Assembly (NCBI GenBank): GCA_904063045.1
Contig: CAJFCJ010000054.1
Location: 1-64,000, forward strand
Direction of reading: 5' to 3'
DNA length: 64,000 nucleotides
Source of the DNA: Dimorphilus gyrociliatus
Taxonomy: Eukaryota; Annelida; Polychaeta; Dinophilidae
In this document: in pieces, positions 11,046 to 21,368 of the stretch
How the letters are laid out: every line of letters starts with the position of its first letter
How positions within the stretch are numbered: the stretch's first letter is position 1
Notes under the pieces: generated by a model
Databases searched by the model: none
The model's input: the letters and a program-made list of their open reading frames with translations, nothing else
What the model was told of the DNA's origin: nothing
Made by a program: the position numbers and the translations under genes

Positions 11046-11845
11046 AGTTTGCCATTCTTTTTAAGTTATTAATATCAGGAAGACATTTAGCATTAGATTC
11101 ATATGATAAAAGAACTTTTTCAGCAATGCTTCTTCCAGATGCTTTGTTATCACTTTTTTATATAGTTTTCAAATCTGTTTTTACTTTAACATCTACTTCT
11201 AAATTTTCTTTTCTATTGTGATTATGTTCCAGATTGCCTTTAATAAATATACTTCCACTTTGTCTTACTCTAGCTGCACATCTTTTCTTCTTATTTCTCA
11301 AACTGCATACCCAAATTGTGGTTGTAAGTGTTTTATGTTTAACAACAAAAGAGTATCCATCATTTAGAAGAATGTCATGTCCCTTTCTGCTCCCTCCCTT
11401 TACAATCTCAAAATCATTCTTTCTGATTGAATTGCTATCATCTTCTGCATTTCCCTCAACTTCTTCCAAACAGTCTAGGTCCATTGATTGGCTATCTGAA
11501 TGTATGGGATTTTCATGCTCCAATGTTGAATCCTTAAATTCATCAGGATCACTTTTGTTATCATCTAAGCTCTTATTATTCTTTTGGTATTGGTCAATTT
11601 CCATATTAGTTATCTTTTTAAGGCTAACAGTACATTTTCTTTTGTTACATGTTGTGCAAACTGGAATGCTAGGTGTTTTTTAGTCAATATGTTCAATATG
11701 TTAACAAAATATAGTTATCTAAAACATAATTAAATATTAATATACCTGTACATTTTTTATGGATAAGATTCTTACAAAGGCAGCATTTCAAATTTTTTTG
11801 CCTTCTATAAATTTTTGAATCACAATTGTTACATTTTAAAGCCAT
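11046..11845 (-). pseudogene. MULE copy 3: zinc-finger and FLYWCH part
   Basis: Exon 1 (11845-11746) starts at an ATG and encodes a CxxC zinc motif (MALKCNNCDSKIYRRQ, CCLCKNLIHKKC) homologous to exon 1 of the complete MULE at 19101. Exon 2 (from about 11680) encodes an acidic linker and a FLYWCH zinc finger (VKGGSRKGHDIL, TTIWVCSLRNKKKRC, GNLEHNHNR) and, after a stop near 11158, SGRSIAEKVLLSYE..NSNRQK. At about 11045 it changes into a Tc1 transposase. The DDE catalytic region is gone. FLYWCH domains are DNA-binding modules common in this transposase type. Confidence 0.75.
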
Positions 11846-12246
11846 ATTATGAAATCAGAAAAAATTCATTTGATTATTAAAAATAATTGTCAGATATCAA
11901 TCAACGTCCTTTCCAAATATTCAAAATGGCTGAAATTTTATTTATTTGACAAATTTTGAAATAATTTGCTGTTAAAGAAAACACATTAAATTAAAATATT
12001 CCTCATCAAAAATCTGCTTAAAAGTATTTAGAAATTTACCTCTGTAAAATTTACTAACAAGAACTGTCCAAAATTTATTCAGGAAATATAACTTACTTTT
12101 TGAAGTATATGCCTTCTGAAGAGAAAGTTTGTTTCTACCACTTCCACTTTTGAAATGGCCGCCACTTCACTTTTCAACAACATTTTAGTTTTTTAAATAA
12201 TAATTCACATTGATGAAATATTTTTACTTTTTCAAATTATTATATA
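11846..12246. other. flank of MULE copy 3
   Basis: AT-rich, probably the 5' non-coding part of the MULE on the minus strand. No terminal repeat could be recognised. Confidence 0.3.
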
Positions 12247-13853
12247 CAGTATAGGCAAAAAGTCCCCAGCCACCCTATAAAATTTTTAGTTTTGATATTA
12301 AGATATACAAAATAACTACTTTTAATTGGTAATAATAATGATTAATATGTATAAACTAATATCCTTTACAAAAAATTATCAAAAAATTGTTTTTCTTTTA
12401 TAAAATCCAGTTTTAGTAATTATATCTTGAAAAAAGGGGTTAGTTAAAAATGAGTCACTATCTAGTTAATCAAAAACTACCCTAGTATGCTAAGCTGCAT
12501 AAATCAAATAGGAAATTATCTTATGATAATTGTATCTTTGGTTATTCAAAAAAATGGTGGTCATTGATAAAGGAATTCATCGTTTGGTTGTTGAAAAACA
12601 CCAAGAAGGGCTATCATTGAATAAAATTGCCAAAATGCTAAATATTTTGAGGTTCAGTGCCCAAAATATCTGGAAAAAGTTTCAATTGCATCGTACAATT
12701 GAAGATTTACCCAAATGTGGCAGGCCACCCAAATTAAGTGAGTGGGATGAGAGAATATTATGCCTTATTTCTAGCAGAAATCCTTTCTGAGGATCAAAAA
12801 AAATTTTGTCAGCATCTAAATTAGCATCAGTAGTATCCCTATCTACTTGCAAGAATGTTTTAAGGAAACATAACTTGAGAGGCTATGTTGCAGCAAAAAA
12901 ACCCCTATTAAAAAAAAGGCATTTAATAAATAGGAGAAAGTTTTGTAAAAGACTCCTCTCTTGGAACAAAGAGCAAATTAATTCAATTGTGTTTTCAGAT
13001 GAGACAAGGATAGATTTATATCCAAAACACAGGCAGTTTGTCAGAAGGCCATATGCCATAAAAATGTTTAAAGAGGCAAATGGTTCCCTAAATATATGGG
13101 GTTTTATAAAAAGTGATGGCAGCAGAGGTATCCATTTATACAAAAGTAATTTAAATTCAGAAAAATATCAAGAAATTCTTGATAAATCTTTCCTAGAAAA
13201 TTACAATAGGGACCAAGTATTCATGCAGGATGGTGCTCCATGCCATACATCTAGGAGTACCTTAAGGTATCTAGATGAAAAGAACATAAGGCACTTGCAA
13301 GACTGGCCAGCCCAGAGTCCTGACCTAAATCCTATTGAAAATTTATGGTCATATCTAAAAGGAAGGGTTGGTAAACACATGTGTACAAATGTAGATGACC
13401 TATGGAGGGTAACAGAGCAAGAATTTGACAATATTCCAACTGAATATGTTAAAAATTGTTTAATAGTTTTTGAAAGAGGCTACAGCTGTGTCTTTTCAAT
13501 AAGGGTGGTCATACCAAGTATTAAAAAGGTTTAAAAGTATTATTACTATATTTTCATAAAATATTATAATAAGTCATGTGTATACATGGTAAAAGAGTGT
13601 CCTAAGGTAGATTTAATGTAAAATATTTAATTAAATAGATGGTGATTCATTTTTAACTAACCCCTTTTTTCAAGGTATAATTACTAAAACTGGATTTTAT
13701 AAAAGAAAAACAATTTTTTGATAATTTTTCATAAAGGATATTAGTTTATACATGTTAATCATTATTATTATCTATTAAAAGTAGTTATTCTATATATCTT
13801 AATATTGAAACTAAAAATTTTACAAGGTGGCTGGGGACTTTTTGCCTATACTG
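12247..13853 (+). mobile_element. Tc1/mariner element, 1,607 bp, long TIRs
   Basis: It has inverted termini of about 215 bp: both ends begin CAGTATAGGCAAAAAGTCCC and stay alike through a TTTTCTTTTATAAAATCCAG block to GGGGTTAGTTAAAAATGA. TA dinucleotides flank it (12245-12246 and 13854-13855). One transposase frame lies inside. The two ends are about 90 percent identical by eye, so the copy is fairly young. Confidence 0.92.
12530..13534 (+). pseudogene. Tc1/mariner transposase, one stop, frameshifted end
   Basis: The N-terminal helix-turn-helix (GLSLNKIAKMLNI) and GRPPKLS basic motif come first. Then a TGA at 12788-12790 interrupts the frame, which continues unchanged in phase. The catalytic triad is present: IVFSDETRID, FMQDGAPCHTS and QSPDLNPIENLW. 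The second Asp and the Glu are separated by 35 residues (DD35E), one more than canonical Tc1 (34). The usual KGGHTKY C-terminus is present at 13501-13524 but in another frame, so a one-base indel lies near 13465. The protein would cut and paste the element at TA sites if the stop and shift were absent; as written it is probably inactive. Confidence 0.88.
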
Positions 13854-13867
13854 TATATACATATAAA

Positions 13868-14074
13868 GGGGTCGACAGAAAACGTCCACAAATGAGAAAT
13901 TTCAAGACAAAAATTTGGATTGAGAAATGGTTGGGAAGAAGAAGAGAGCAACTGATTTGTAATTAGGAGGGTCTCCTCTAAGGGTTAGGGGTAATGGAAA
14001 AGGTTAGGTACAGCTAAGGGCTGGGTTAGGGTTAGGGTAAAAGCACCAATTTGTGGACGTTTTCTGTCGCATCC
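13868..14074 (+). mobile_element. TTAGGG-bearing MITE, subfamily 1
   Basis: The termini are GGGGTCGACAGAAAACGTCC and, reversed, GGATGCGACAGAAAACGTCC. A perfect 9-bp target duplication ACATATAAA lies at 13859-13867 and 14075-14083. The interior matches the 8189 copy, with GGGTTAGGGTTAGGGT. This is the clearest copy of the family in the window. Confidence 0.93.
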
Positions 14075-14084
14075 ACATATAAAG

Positions 14085-14125
14085 TAGTCCGCAAAAATTT
14101 TGGTACACTATAAATTTTAATAGGC
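14085..14125. repeat. Tc1-type terminal repeat remnant
   Basis: AGTAGTCCGCAAAAATTTTG followed by a TACAC..TAAATTTT..ATAGGCC pattern recurs at 17352-17395. It looks like a transposon end without a body. Confidence 0.45.
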
Positions 14126-14207
14126 CAAACTTTAAAAATCCTTTTCACAAAGAAAGAAGTTTCTTTTTTTTATTTTTTCTGTCTTAAATATTAGATTAAA
14201 CATAGAT

Positions 14208-14303
14208 ATGTAGTCAATGAATGAGTAGCAGACGTAGGTTATAGCTATTTCCACCAACTTTACCAATACAATGCGTTAGAGTTTAAGGTATACTTTTACT
14301 GTA
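14208..14303. repeat. dispersed repeat, pair of 632-715
   Basis: See the 632 copy; same orientation, diverged, partly overlapping the 3' end of the LRR relic. Confidence 0.5.
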
Positions 14304-14784
14304 TAGTGCAGGCAAGAGATTCAAGTCCATCACAAATTGTTTGAAATTTGCCTTTTCCTATTCTTGAATTGCTCAATAAATTAAGTTTAACTATTGAAGA
14401 ACACTGTTGTAGTGTGTCATCCAAGTTTTTACCATTGTCACTTGTTAATTTACAACTAGAAATATTGATTTTTTGCAAAGTTTTAGTAAATGATCTACAT
14501 GTTCCGCAAATAAACCAAAGAGCATGTTCCATTTTGTAATTTGATAATATATCAATATCTACTATGGAAGAGAATCCTCTTAATGTTCTGCCAAAGTATA
14601 CTCCTTGATATATTTCCAAATTACTATAACTAAGTTTGAATTGTTTCAGAGTGTTAGCAGATGAGACAAGTCCATTTAGATTCAGTCTAAAACCATTACC
14701 CATTTGCCAATTGAATGACAAATTTATACCCACTAAACACCTGCACTTTTTCATTATAATTATGAAAAGTAGTTCAAATTTCAT
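14296..14784 (-). pseudogene. NLR-type LRR array fragment
   Basis: The 162-codon minus-strand frame has several ribonuclease-inhibitor-type leucine-rich repeats (LQKINISSCKLTSDN, IVKLNLLSNSRIGKG, LKQFKLSYSNLEI) spaced about 28 residues apart, alternating as in NLR proteins. The phrasing is close to the LRR relic at 24.2-25.1 kb and to the LRRs of the complete NLR at 35.8-43.2 kb. It has no NACHT domain and no clear start. It is best read as a decayed piece of the same family. Confidence 0.65.
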
Positions 14785-14925
14785 AGTAAATCCTTACCAA
14801 AGTGAAGGTTAACTTCAGTTTCTTCATTTATAAAACGGCTGTCATTTCATTTTTCAACATTGTCTTTATTTTTGTAGGTTCCATTAGTGTAATTTAAAAT
14901 AATAAAATTAAAAAAAGCCTATCTA

Positions 14926-14985
14926 TGGGTATGGTTTCATTTGGGTACGGTTTCACCCAGGTACAGTTTCACCCACTCCCATAAT
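14926..14985. repeat. tandem GGGTACGGTTTCACCCA units
   Basis: Three degenerate copies of a 17-base unit, GGGTACGGTTTCACCCA. A related single unit lies at about 30197-30215 (GGGTACGGTTTCACC). It resembles the tandem-repeat termini of the MULEs here and may be an end of an uncharacterised element. Confidence 0.5.
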
Positions 14986-14999
14986 GCTTATAGCTATCA

Positions 15000-15611
15000 G
15001 TGCAATACTAATTCAATACTACTCATCTATTGTGAAATAAAGCTTGCTATTGTAATACAGAAACCTTTTCCATATATCTTTTTATTTAGAAAGGAATACA
15101 AACCTGACACTCATTTAAGTAACACAATTTGCTGTACAGTCATTAATGAATAAATGAATTTTTATCCTACCTATATGTGTTTCAAGATGTGTCTTTTGGA
15201 GAAAATTATTATTTTGTCTATCTTTTTCAATATTACATAAATATAACTCATTGACAAAAAACAAACAATTTATATTTGTTATTTTAAATTTGGCCTATGA
15301 AAATTGTTCCCACCCATACCTTACAGGCAATGGTATTGTTTAGCTTTTGTAGAAAATAGTATTGAGCTAGCTATACAGCTTTCTGACAAACGCTTCTTAG
15401 GAACTGACCTGTATTGATTTTTTTGTGGCTATAACCACATAACCTTTTATAGAAGCTGCTTCAAATGGATAACCATTGTTGTGAAAGCCTATCAGCCAGA
15501 ATCTCATACATAATACTTATCAATTATCAATATGAAATGTCCAAATATTCAAATCAGGAAAGAATTTAAATTCATGCTACTTTGCTTTAATTTAATCGCT
15601 TTCTTTTGCAG
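15000..15611. other. non-coding, upstream of RING exon
   Basis: No exon could be supported. The 5' exons of the RING gene should be in this direction but were not recognised. Confidence 0.35.
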
Positions 15612-15875
15612 GCATCCAAAAATGATTCACAACCAGTATTAAATGAAGAAGCAAAGAAACATCAGGAAGTTATTGATAGTTTAAAATGCAAGCTTTGCTT
15701 TAGCAATATCGCAGATATTCTATTGCTTTCTTGCTATCATGTTATATGTTGCAAAGAATGCCTGCTCAATCTTACAACAGCAAAATGCCCCTATTGCAGA
15801 AAATTCATAAGGGGATATGTTGTCATCAAATCGGACCTTGACAAATTAAATTTTTGTTTTGCATCTGATAAATGA
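15612..15875 (+). CDS. RING-finger protein, last exon only
   Basis: A polypyrimidine tract and TTTTGCAG acceptor precede GCATCC, so coding starts in phase 0 at 15612 and ends with TGA at 15875. The exon encodes about 87 residues ending in a C3HC4 RING: CKLCFSNIADILLLSCYH, VICCKECL, CPYCRKFI, then a short tail. The spacing resembles the C-terminal RINGs of IAP-like and other single-RING ubiquitin ligases. The upstream exons are not visible, perhaps displaced by transposons, so it may be an orphan exon. In the family the domain recruits an E2 enzyme and transfers ubiquitin. Confidence 0.6.
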   Translation, partial: ASKNDSQPVLNEEAKKHQEVIDSLKCKLCFSNIADILLLSCYHVICCKECLLNLTTAKCPYCRKFIRGYVVIKSDLDKLNFCFASDK

Positions 15876-15982
15876 AGAGAATTTTTGCAAAGTTTACTAG
15901 TTTCTTTCACATTTTAGTTACATTCTTGTGAGACTGTCACATTTCATCCAAATTAACCTTTGACTAATTTAACCTAATCTTG

Positions 15983-16057
15983 GGCAAATGATTGGAAAGG
16001 ACAAATACTGATCTGAACAAGAAGAATTCCTACAATTTCTATACAATAAAGTACAAG
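15983..16057 (+). repeat. LTR-B terminal fragment
   Basis: AAATGATTGGAAAGGACAAA, ACTGATCTGAA, GAATTCCTACAATTTC and AATAAAGTACA match the last 75 bp of LTR-B at 27695-27769. Confidence 0.65.
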
Positions 16058-16204
16058 TTACAAAGAAAAATTTAAGCTAGATGTTCTTCCTTTTCTAATA
16101 TCACTCAATTTGAGGTAAGTTATTCTGGTGGTGTTTGATGATTTTTAGTGATTAATTGGAAGCATTTCTATTATACAGTCCGCGACAAAAATTTCCAAAT
16201 AATA

Positions 16205-16496
16205 ATATAGATAATGATCCTTATCTGGGGTTAGAACCTTGTTGTTGCCACCTAAGGCATAAACAACTGATAAGGAATTGTATAAAAGCAGGGCGTAGGT
16301 AGTAACAGGCATTCAGTCCTGAATCTACCCTCTTAGTGAAAAGGTCTAGTATTACTTTAGAGTACAGTTATATTATTCTTATGTTTTGGTTCTATAATCA
16401 TCCTTCCTCAATTCTACATCTCTCTTCTAAGTGGCTTACTCCTAATTCAGTTCTATTTGGACCAGTACTTACCTACAACCCCAGCAGGAAAGTACA
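16205..16496 (+). repeat. LTR-A, 5' copy, truncated at left
   Basis: It matches 26651-26935 over nearly its whole length, starting ATCCTTATCTGGGGTTAGA and ending GGAAAGTACA. It has a TATA box (TTGTATAAAAGCAGG). The first 130 bp of the full LTR are replaced by a transposon-end fragment (CAGTCCGCGACAAAAATTT) at about 16175. Confidence 0.8.
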
Positions 16497-16499
16497 AAC

Positions 16500-16520
16500 T
16501 TGGCGCAGTTGACAGGATTC
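16500..16520 (+). promoter_or_regulatory. primer-binding site
   Basis: TGGCGCAGTTGACAGGATT follows the LTR by four bases, a typical start of minus-strand synthesis in Ty3/gypsy-type elements. It fixes the LTR end and the orientation. The priming tRNA was not determined. Confidence 0.65.
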
Positions 16521-16536
16521 TAATCTTTTTTTTAAA

Positions 16537-17294
16537 ATGGCTAGTGCTGGAAGTGATCCCTATACTAGTAGAACAAGTAAAGATGAAAAGAAAATCAGTG
16601 AGTATATGCTGAAATTGGAGGAATATATGGAAAAAGTAAAGAATTTGGGTGAAGCTGTTGATGGTGAATCTTTCATTACAAAACATGTGCAGTCTGGTTC
16701 ATTAACTCTTCCTGAAAACTCTTCTATGTATGGAAGTTCAAGTAGCCGCAAACCACAATCTGGTAGTTCAAGTGAGCCAATGTCTCAAGAAAGGAATAGG
16801 GGCAAGAGGACAACAGAACAGTTGGTAATGCAAATTACTTAATTGGAACATACCATAGCAAATTTACTCTTGGATGCTGGTGAAAGACCAAATACTATAT
16901 TGTTGAAACCATATTCTGGAAGAGAGGACAACTGGAATTTTAAAAGGAATTTCAGAACAGCTGCAGAAATAAGTTCATGGAATACTGAAGCAAAAAGAAT
17001 GTTAAGAAAGTACACTGTAGATAAAGCTAGACTGGTTGTTGAAAGACTTCCTCCTGAAGCATCAGAAAAATATATATGGGATGCCTTAGACTTTGAGTTT
17101 AACCCTCACCTAATTGTCTATAAAAGAGATGTTGAAAGGTTGAAGCAATTAACTGGTGAAACTGTAACAAGTTTTGCTGGGAGAGCAAGTGATCTTATTG
17201 AGAAATTCTTGCCTGGAAATAAAAATGATTAGCCTAAGGTGATTGAAAGGATAAGAGAAATAGGGGTTCGAACATACCTGAGTGCAAATGTACC
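16537..17294 (+). pseudogene. LTR retrotransposon gag fragment
   Basis: The ATG at 16537 starts a gag-like protein: a coiled-coil lead (MLKLEEYMEKVKNLGEAVDG), a Ser-rich linker, then a capsid-like core (YSGREDNWNFKRNF, RLPPEASEKYIWDALDFEF, LKQLTGETVTSFAGRASDLI). In-frame stops lie at 16840-16842 and 17230-17232, and similarity ends near 17294 where an unrelated T-rich sequence starts. Protease and polymerase are absent. The gene starts 41 bp after the LTR, so LTR, primer-binding site and gag belong to one Ty3/gypsy-like copy. Confidence 0.75.
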
Positions 17295-17299
17295 CTTTT

Positions 17300-17990
17300 T
17301 TTCTTTATTATTTTTATGGATTTTTCATAAAATAATTTGGTTAGTGATGCACAGTAGTCCGCATAAATTTTCGCACACCCTAAATTTTGATAGGCCAGAT
17401 TTAAAATAACAAAAAAGAATGGCTTTTGGCAGAAAACTTATCCTCAGAATTCTCAAAGAATTTACCATTTGTTGTTCATTCACTGGCACTACGCCAACAT
17501 TAGCCAATGCTGTTTATCTCTATCATGGCATTTGGCCAAAAACCATTCTAACTTCCTAGTTATTAAAAATAGATATACTTATCACAATTTCCCCAAAATG
17601 TAGTTAATATAGAGAAACTTAATCTGAAGTAAATGTCTTTTGTCAGTTGTCAATGAGAAAAATATTAATCTTGGATACAATGACAGCTGCCAAAGAACAT
17701 TTTGAAACAGAGTTTAAAATATAAAGAGAATTGTGTATTGACAGTAAATTATGAATATATTTTATGTTCTTCAAAAAATTGTCTTCCCAAGGCTTGCAAA
17801 AAGTTTACAGAAAAAGTATGGTAATTTTTTTTTCTAATTTAAAATTTAATAAGTTTACAATTAATTTCAGAGTTCTTATTTAGAAAAAAAGGAAATTAAA
17901 CCTGTAATGACTCCTCATATTGAAATTCTGCAAATAATATTCCATTTTTTTACATTTTATTAGATGATCAATAGATGTTGACAACTAGCA
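17300..17990. other. non-coding with a transposon end
   Basis: ACAGTAGTCCGCATAAATTT at about 17351 is the same terminal motif as at 14085. The rest is AT-rich with no gene. Confidence 0.4.
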
Positions 17991-17997
17991 AAACAGC

Positions 17998-18598
17998 TTA
18001 GGGTCAGAACGCCCCTGGTCAGTACGCCCCAGGTCAGAACGGCCCACTGATTTTTGAAGAACATAATATTTTTTGATGCTGTACTTATTGAATTAAAAAA
18101 AGTCAATTGAATATAAATTATATATGCATAATGTATTTTTTGTCTTAAAGTACAAAAGCTTAAACAAATATAATAAGTGATCACAAAAAAAGAAATAATT
18201 TTTCAAGCAATGTTCAAGTCAATTAAACCCTTTAAGAGATTATCTAAACTTAATTCTCTTTCTTCAAACTTCTTCCACAACTCAAAGATAATATCCTGCA
18301 AATCTTTATATTTATTCTTCTGATTCTGTCTCATTTTATTTTCCACCAACATATCCTCATAAACTTCAATAAGGCTGCTTTCTCTATGAAATTCAGTGAT
18401 AAGAGTATAAAAGTTTTCATTGCTTTCCAAATTTTGATTGATTCTTGTATGCCAAGACTCTACATGATTATTTGTATGAACTATTAATTCATAAACTGAC
18501 CAATTTTCTGGTTTCCAAATATTGCTTTCAATATAAGTAGATTCCATATACTCAAGAAGATCAGCATATAAATTCAGTTCCAAAAGTTCCTCGGGGTC
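17998..18598 (-). mobile_element. MULE copy 4, 3' part
   Basis: The outer end (17998-18050) holds three close repeats of a GGTCAGAACGCCCC-like unit, the tandem terminal-repeat design of the MULEs here. The minus-strand coding part (18583-18203) reads into it and is cut at 18598 by the next MULE. Confidence 0.7.
18203..18596 (-). pseudogene. MULE transposase C-terminal fragment
   Basis: The frame runs from DPEELLELN at the junction with the neighbouring MULE to a stop at 18203. It covers the region around the third catalytic residue (WSVYELIVHTNNHVESWH) and the C-terminal helices, aligning with 20700-21069. The DNA upstream is replaced by the left terminal repeat of MULE copy 1. Confidence 0.75.
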
Positions 18599-18695
18599 GG
18601 GAAAAAACGTCCTTGGGAAAAAACGTCCCTGGGAAAAAACGTCCCAGGGCGGGAAAAAACGTCCTAATTGTTGGGAAAAAACGTCCTATGCCTGG
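18599..18695 (+). repeat. left tandem terminal repeat of MULE 1
   Basis: Five GGGAAAAAACGTCC units with short spacers; the first three are spaced TT and CT and match the right end exactly. Confidence 0.9.
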
Positions 18696-19100
18696 CTAAA
18701 GATATACTTGGCATAATTATTTATACTTATAATCAGAAATGTTTTTCTCTTTGCTGTTTATTTCATTTATAGAATAAAATATTAATATTTTTGAAGAAAG
18801 GGATATGTATTGTGATGTTTTTACCAGTTTTCTCTGAATTATGTAATGCTATTAAAAGAGAAATGAGTTATTTCCTTGTCTTGTCTGTAAGTGAAAGATA
18901 AATTTTGCATTTCTTGGCATATTTTCAGGCTAATTTGTTTTTTAAGCATTGAAACTCTGGTATTGATTTAGTTTATTGAATATTACAAGATTATACATTT
19001 TTTAAGAACACTTCTTTCCAGTGAGTTATTATTTATAATTTTTGTATAGGCAGCCATATTTGATAGTTGAAAGTGAATTTATTTTTGCAGAAACTTAGTA

Positions 19101-21069
19101 ATGGCACCTGTTTGTATTAATTGTAATAAAAGATTTTATGGCAGACAGAGAAAGATGAAATGCAATGACTGCCAAGATTATGTCCATGCCAAATGCATCA
19201 AAGGTCTGTCTCTTTATATGTTTTTATTAAATTATTCACTTTTTTCATTTTCAATTTAGAATCTGAAAGAGTATTTTGCAATAATTGTGCAGAAAAATTC
19301 AGGATTCAAGAAACTACATGTTCACTTTGTCATCATATCTGTAAAGGTGATATTTACTATGTAAAACATACATTTATTTAACTTTGCTTAATATTACAGA
19401 AATGAAAGATGATAAGTGTTCTTCATGCAAAAGTTTGAGTGAAAGATATTGTCTCATTAGTTTATCAGATGTGATCAATGATGATCCTATTGTAAAAGCT
19501 GCTCTGAGTTGTACTCATAATAATATGGTTAAAGACAATTGTAGTCTTAAAGAAGTTAGCAATACTTCTAATATGGAGGAAAATTTATTGCATGAAAATG
19601 AAACTGAAAATAATGAGAATACGGAAAGCGCAGACAAATTTCATATTATTATTGGTGGAAGTCAAAAAGGGAAAGATATTTTGACCAACAATGGCTATGC
19701 TTTTAATATAAAATCTAGAAGTGACAAGAGAACCATCTGGAGATGTTCTGTTAGAAATAAGAATATTCAATGTCCAGTTATTATTCAACAAAAAGGAAAT
19801 ATTTTCATAAAGAGTAAACATGAACACAATCATAACAAAAGGAAAAGCCTTATTGTGAATATTTCTGCTAGAAAAGAATTGAGAGCAATCTGTAATGCAG
19901 ACATCAAGTCATCTGGAAGAGCAATTGCTGAAGATCTATTAATTAATTTAAATAAAAGTGAAAATAACCTACCAAAACTGGAAAATCTGAGGAGATTAGC
20001 CAATATCAATAGGCAAAAATCAAGGCCTAAAGAACCAAACGAAATTGATTTTGAACTTAATACAACATTTATACCAGATGATTTTCTTCAAAGTGATATT
20101 GTTGTAAGAAATCAAAGAGTTTTACTATTTGCTTCTAAGCACCAGCTGTCTTTATTATGTAAAAGTAAAGTATGGTATTTAGATGGCACTTTCAAGGCTG
20201 TGAAGGATCCATTTGTACAGCTTTTTTCTGTTCATTCTTTTATTAAAAATGATGGAGAAGCAAAACAAATTCCATTAGCATTTGCTTTTTTAACATCAAA
20301 GAAAAAAAAAGTGTACAAAATGATTCTTAAAGTAAGTATGATTTGGTTGCTTAATTCTGTTTCATTAACTTCATCTTATCAAAAGGAGATTCAAAAATTG
20401 ACAAATGATTTTCAACCTGACAAATTTGTAGTTGATTTTGAATTAGGTATATGGAGTGCTCTTAACTCAGTTTACCCTAATATTCCTATTCAAGGTTGTG
20501 TCTTCCATTGGACACAAGCTGTCTACAGAAAAATTCAAGTAAGCTTATATTTAAATTCAGTGGTTGGCCTTATTATTAAATTATTGTAGAATTTGGGATA
20601 CACACAACAATATAATATGGAAAAGAAGAAGGCAGGACTGCTGAAACAAGTTTTGGCATTACCTTTTCTTCCAGATGAAGCCATTCTAAACAGTTTCTAC
20701 ATGCTAAAAGATGAGGCCTTTGAGAGAAATGAATTTTTGGATTTTTTCCAATACATTGAAAGTACTTGGATTAAGCATTCAATTTGGACACCAAATTGTT
20801 GGTCTGTATTTGGTCTTGCCATCAGGACCAACAATGATGTTGAAGGATGGCACAGAAGAATAAATGAAAAGACTCCTGCAAAAGGGTCATTTTATATGCT
20901 CATAGATATTTTAAAACAGGAATCAAGTCTTATTCCAGTTGTAGAGAAACTTCTATCAGAAAAAAGGCTAAAGAAGTATCAGAAGAAAAGTGTCATCCAG
21001 AAGCAGAAGCAAGTATTTGCTGTTTGGGATGTCCTCTTGCAGAAGATTGCATTAATCTATTCAAAATAA
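19101..21069 (+). CDS. FLYWCH-type MULE transposase, apparently intact
   Basis: The exon model is 19101-19203, 19260-19346, 19400-20331, 20386-20538 and 20590-21069, phases consistent, about 584 residues. Residues 1-90 hold Cys-rich zinc-binding motifs (CINCNKRF, CNDCQDYVHAKC, CNNC, CSLCHHIC, CSSC). A FLYWCH finger lies at about 144-210 (GGSQKGKDIL, RTIWRCSVRNKNIQC, HEHNHNK). The MULE domain has the catalytic triad: D325 in WYLDGTFK, D391 in FVVDFELGIW and E510 in RTNNDVEGWH, with a CxxHW-like motif (GCVFHWTQA) after the second Asp. Intron 4 is 54 bp and also open, so its removal is inferred from the homologous copy at 23.2 kb. No stop was found, so the gene could be active. Confidence 0.85.
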
Positions 21070-21244
21070 TTCTCAGTGTCTTAACATACTTTATACTTTA
21101 TTCTAGTAACTTTTAAACTTTGTATAACATTCTTAGCTTTTTTCATTTTTAATACATTTTAATAAACATATATTCATTATTAATTATTATATTCTCAGTA
21201 TATTGCCATTGGTTCCCAAAATAGAGCAATCTTTTTTAAAATTC

Positions 21245-21368
21245 TAATATCTTTTCCCACTACTTGTTTTTCCCAACCTTGGGACATTTTTTCCTAACCT
21301 TGGGATGTTTTTTCCCACACTGGGACGTTTTTTCCCAGGGACGTTTTTTCCCAAGGACGTTTTTTCCC
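21245..21368 (-). repeat. right tandem terminal repeat of MULE 1
   Basis: Inverted GGGAAAAAACGTCC units, the inner ones diverged (CCAACCTTGGGACATTTTTT type), the outer three perfect. Confidence 0.88.

Larger units (their letters stand above)
18599..21368 (+). mobile_element. MULE copy 1, complete, 2.77 kb
   Basis: Both ends are built from tandem GGGAAAAAACGTCC units: the left from 18599 to about 18695 and the right, inverted, from about 21250 to 21368. The outer 48 bases of the two ends are identical. Inside is an open five-exon transposase. I see no target duplication: the 9 bp next to the left end (CTCGGGGTC) and right end (ATACTCCTT) differ. So the copy may have moved with a rearrangement, or one end has recombined with another copy. 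Confidence 0.9.

Noticed and set aside
14941-15153. Plus-strand ORF starting in GGTTTCACCC repeats
   Set aside because: The first third is the tandem terminal-type repeat; the rest shows no domain or coding bias.
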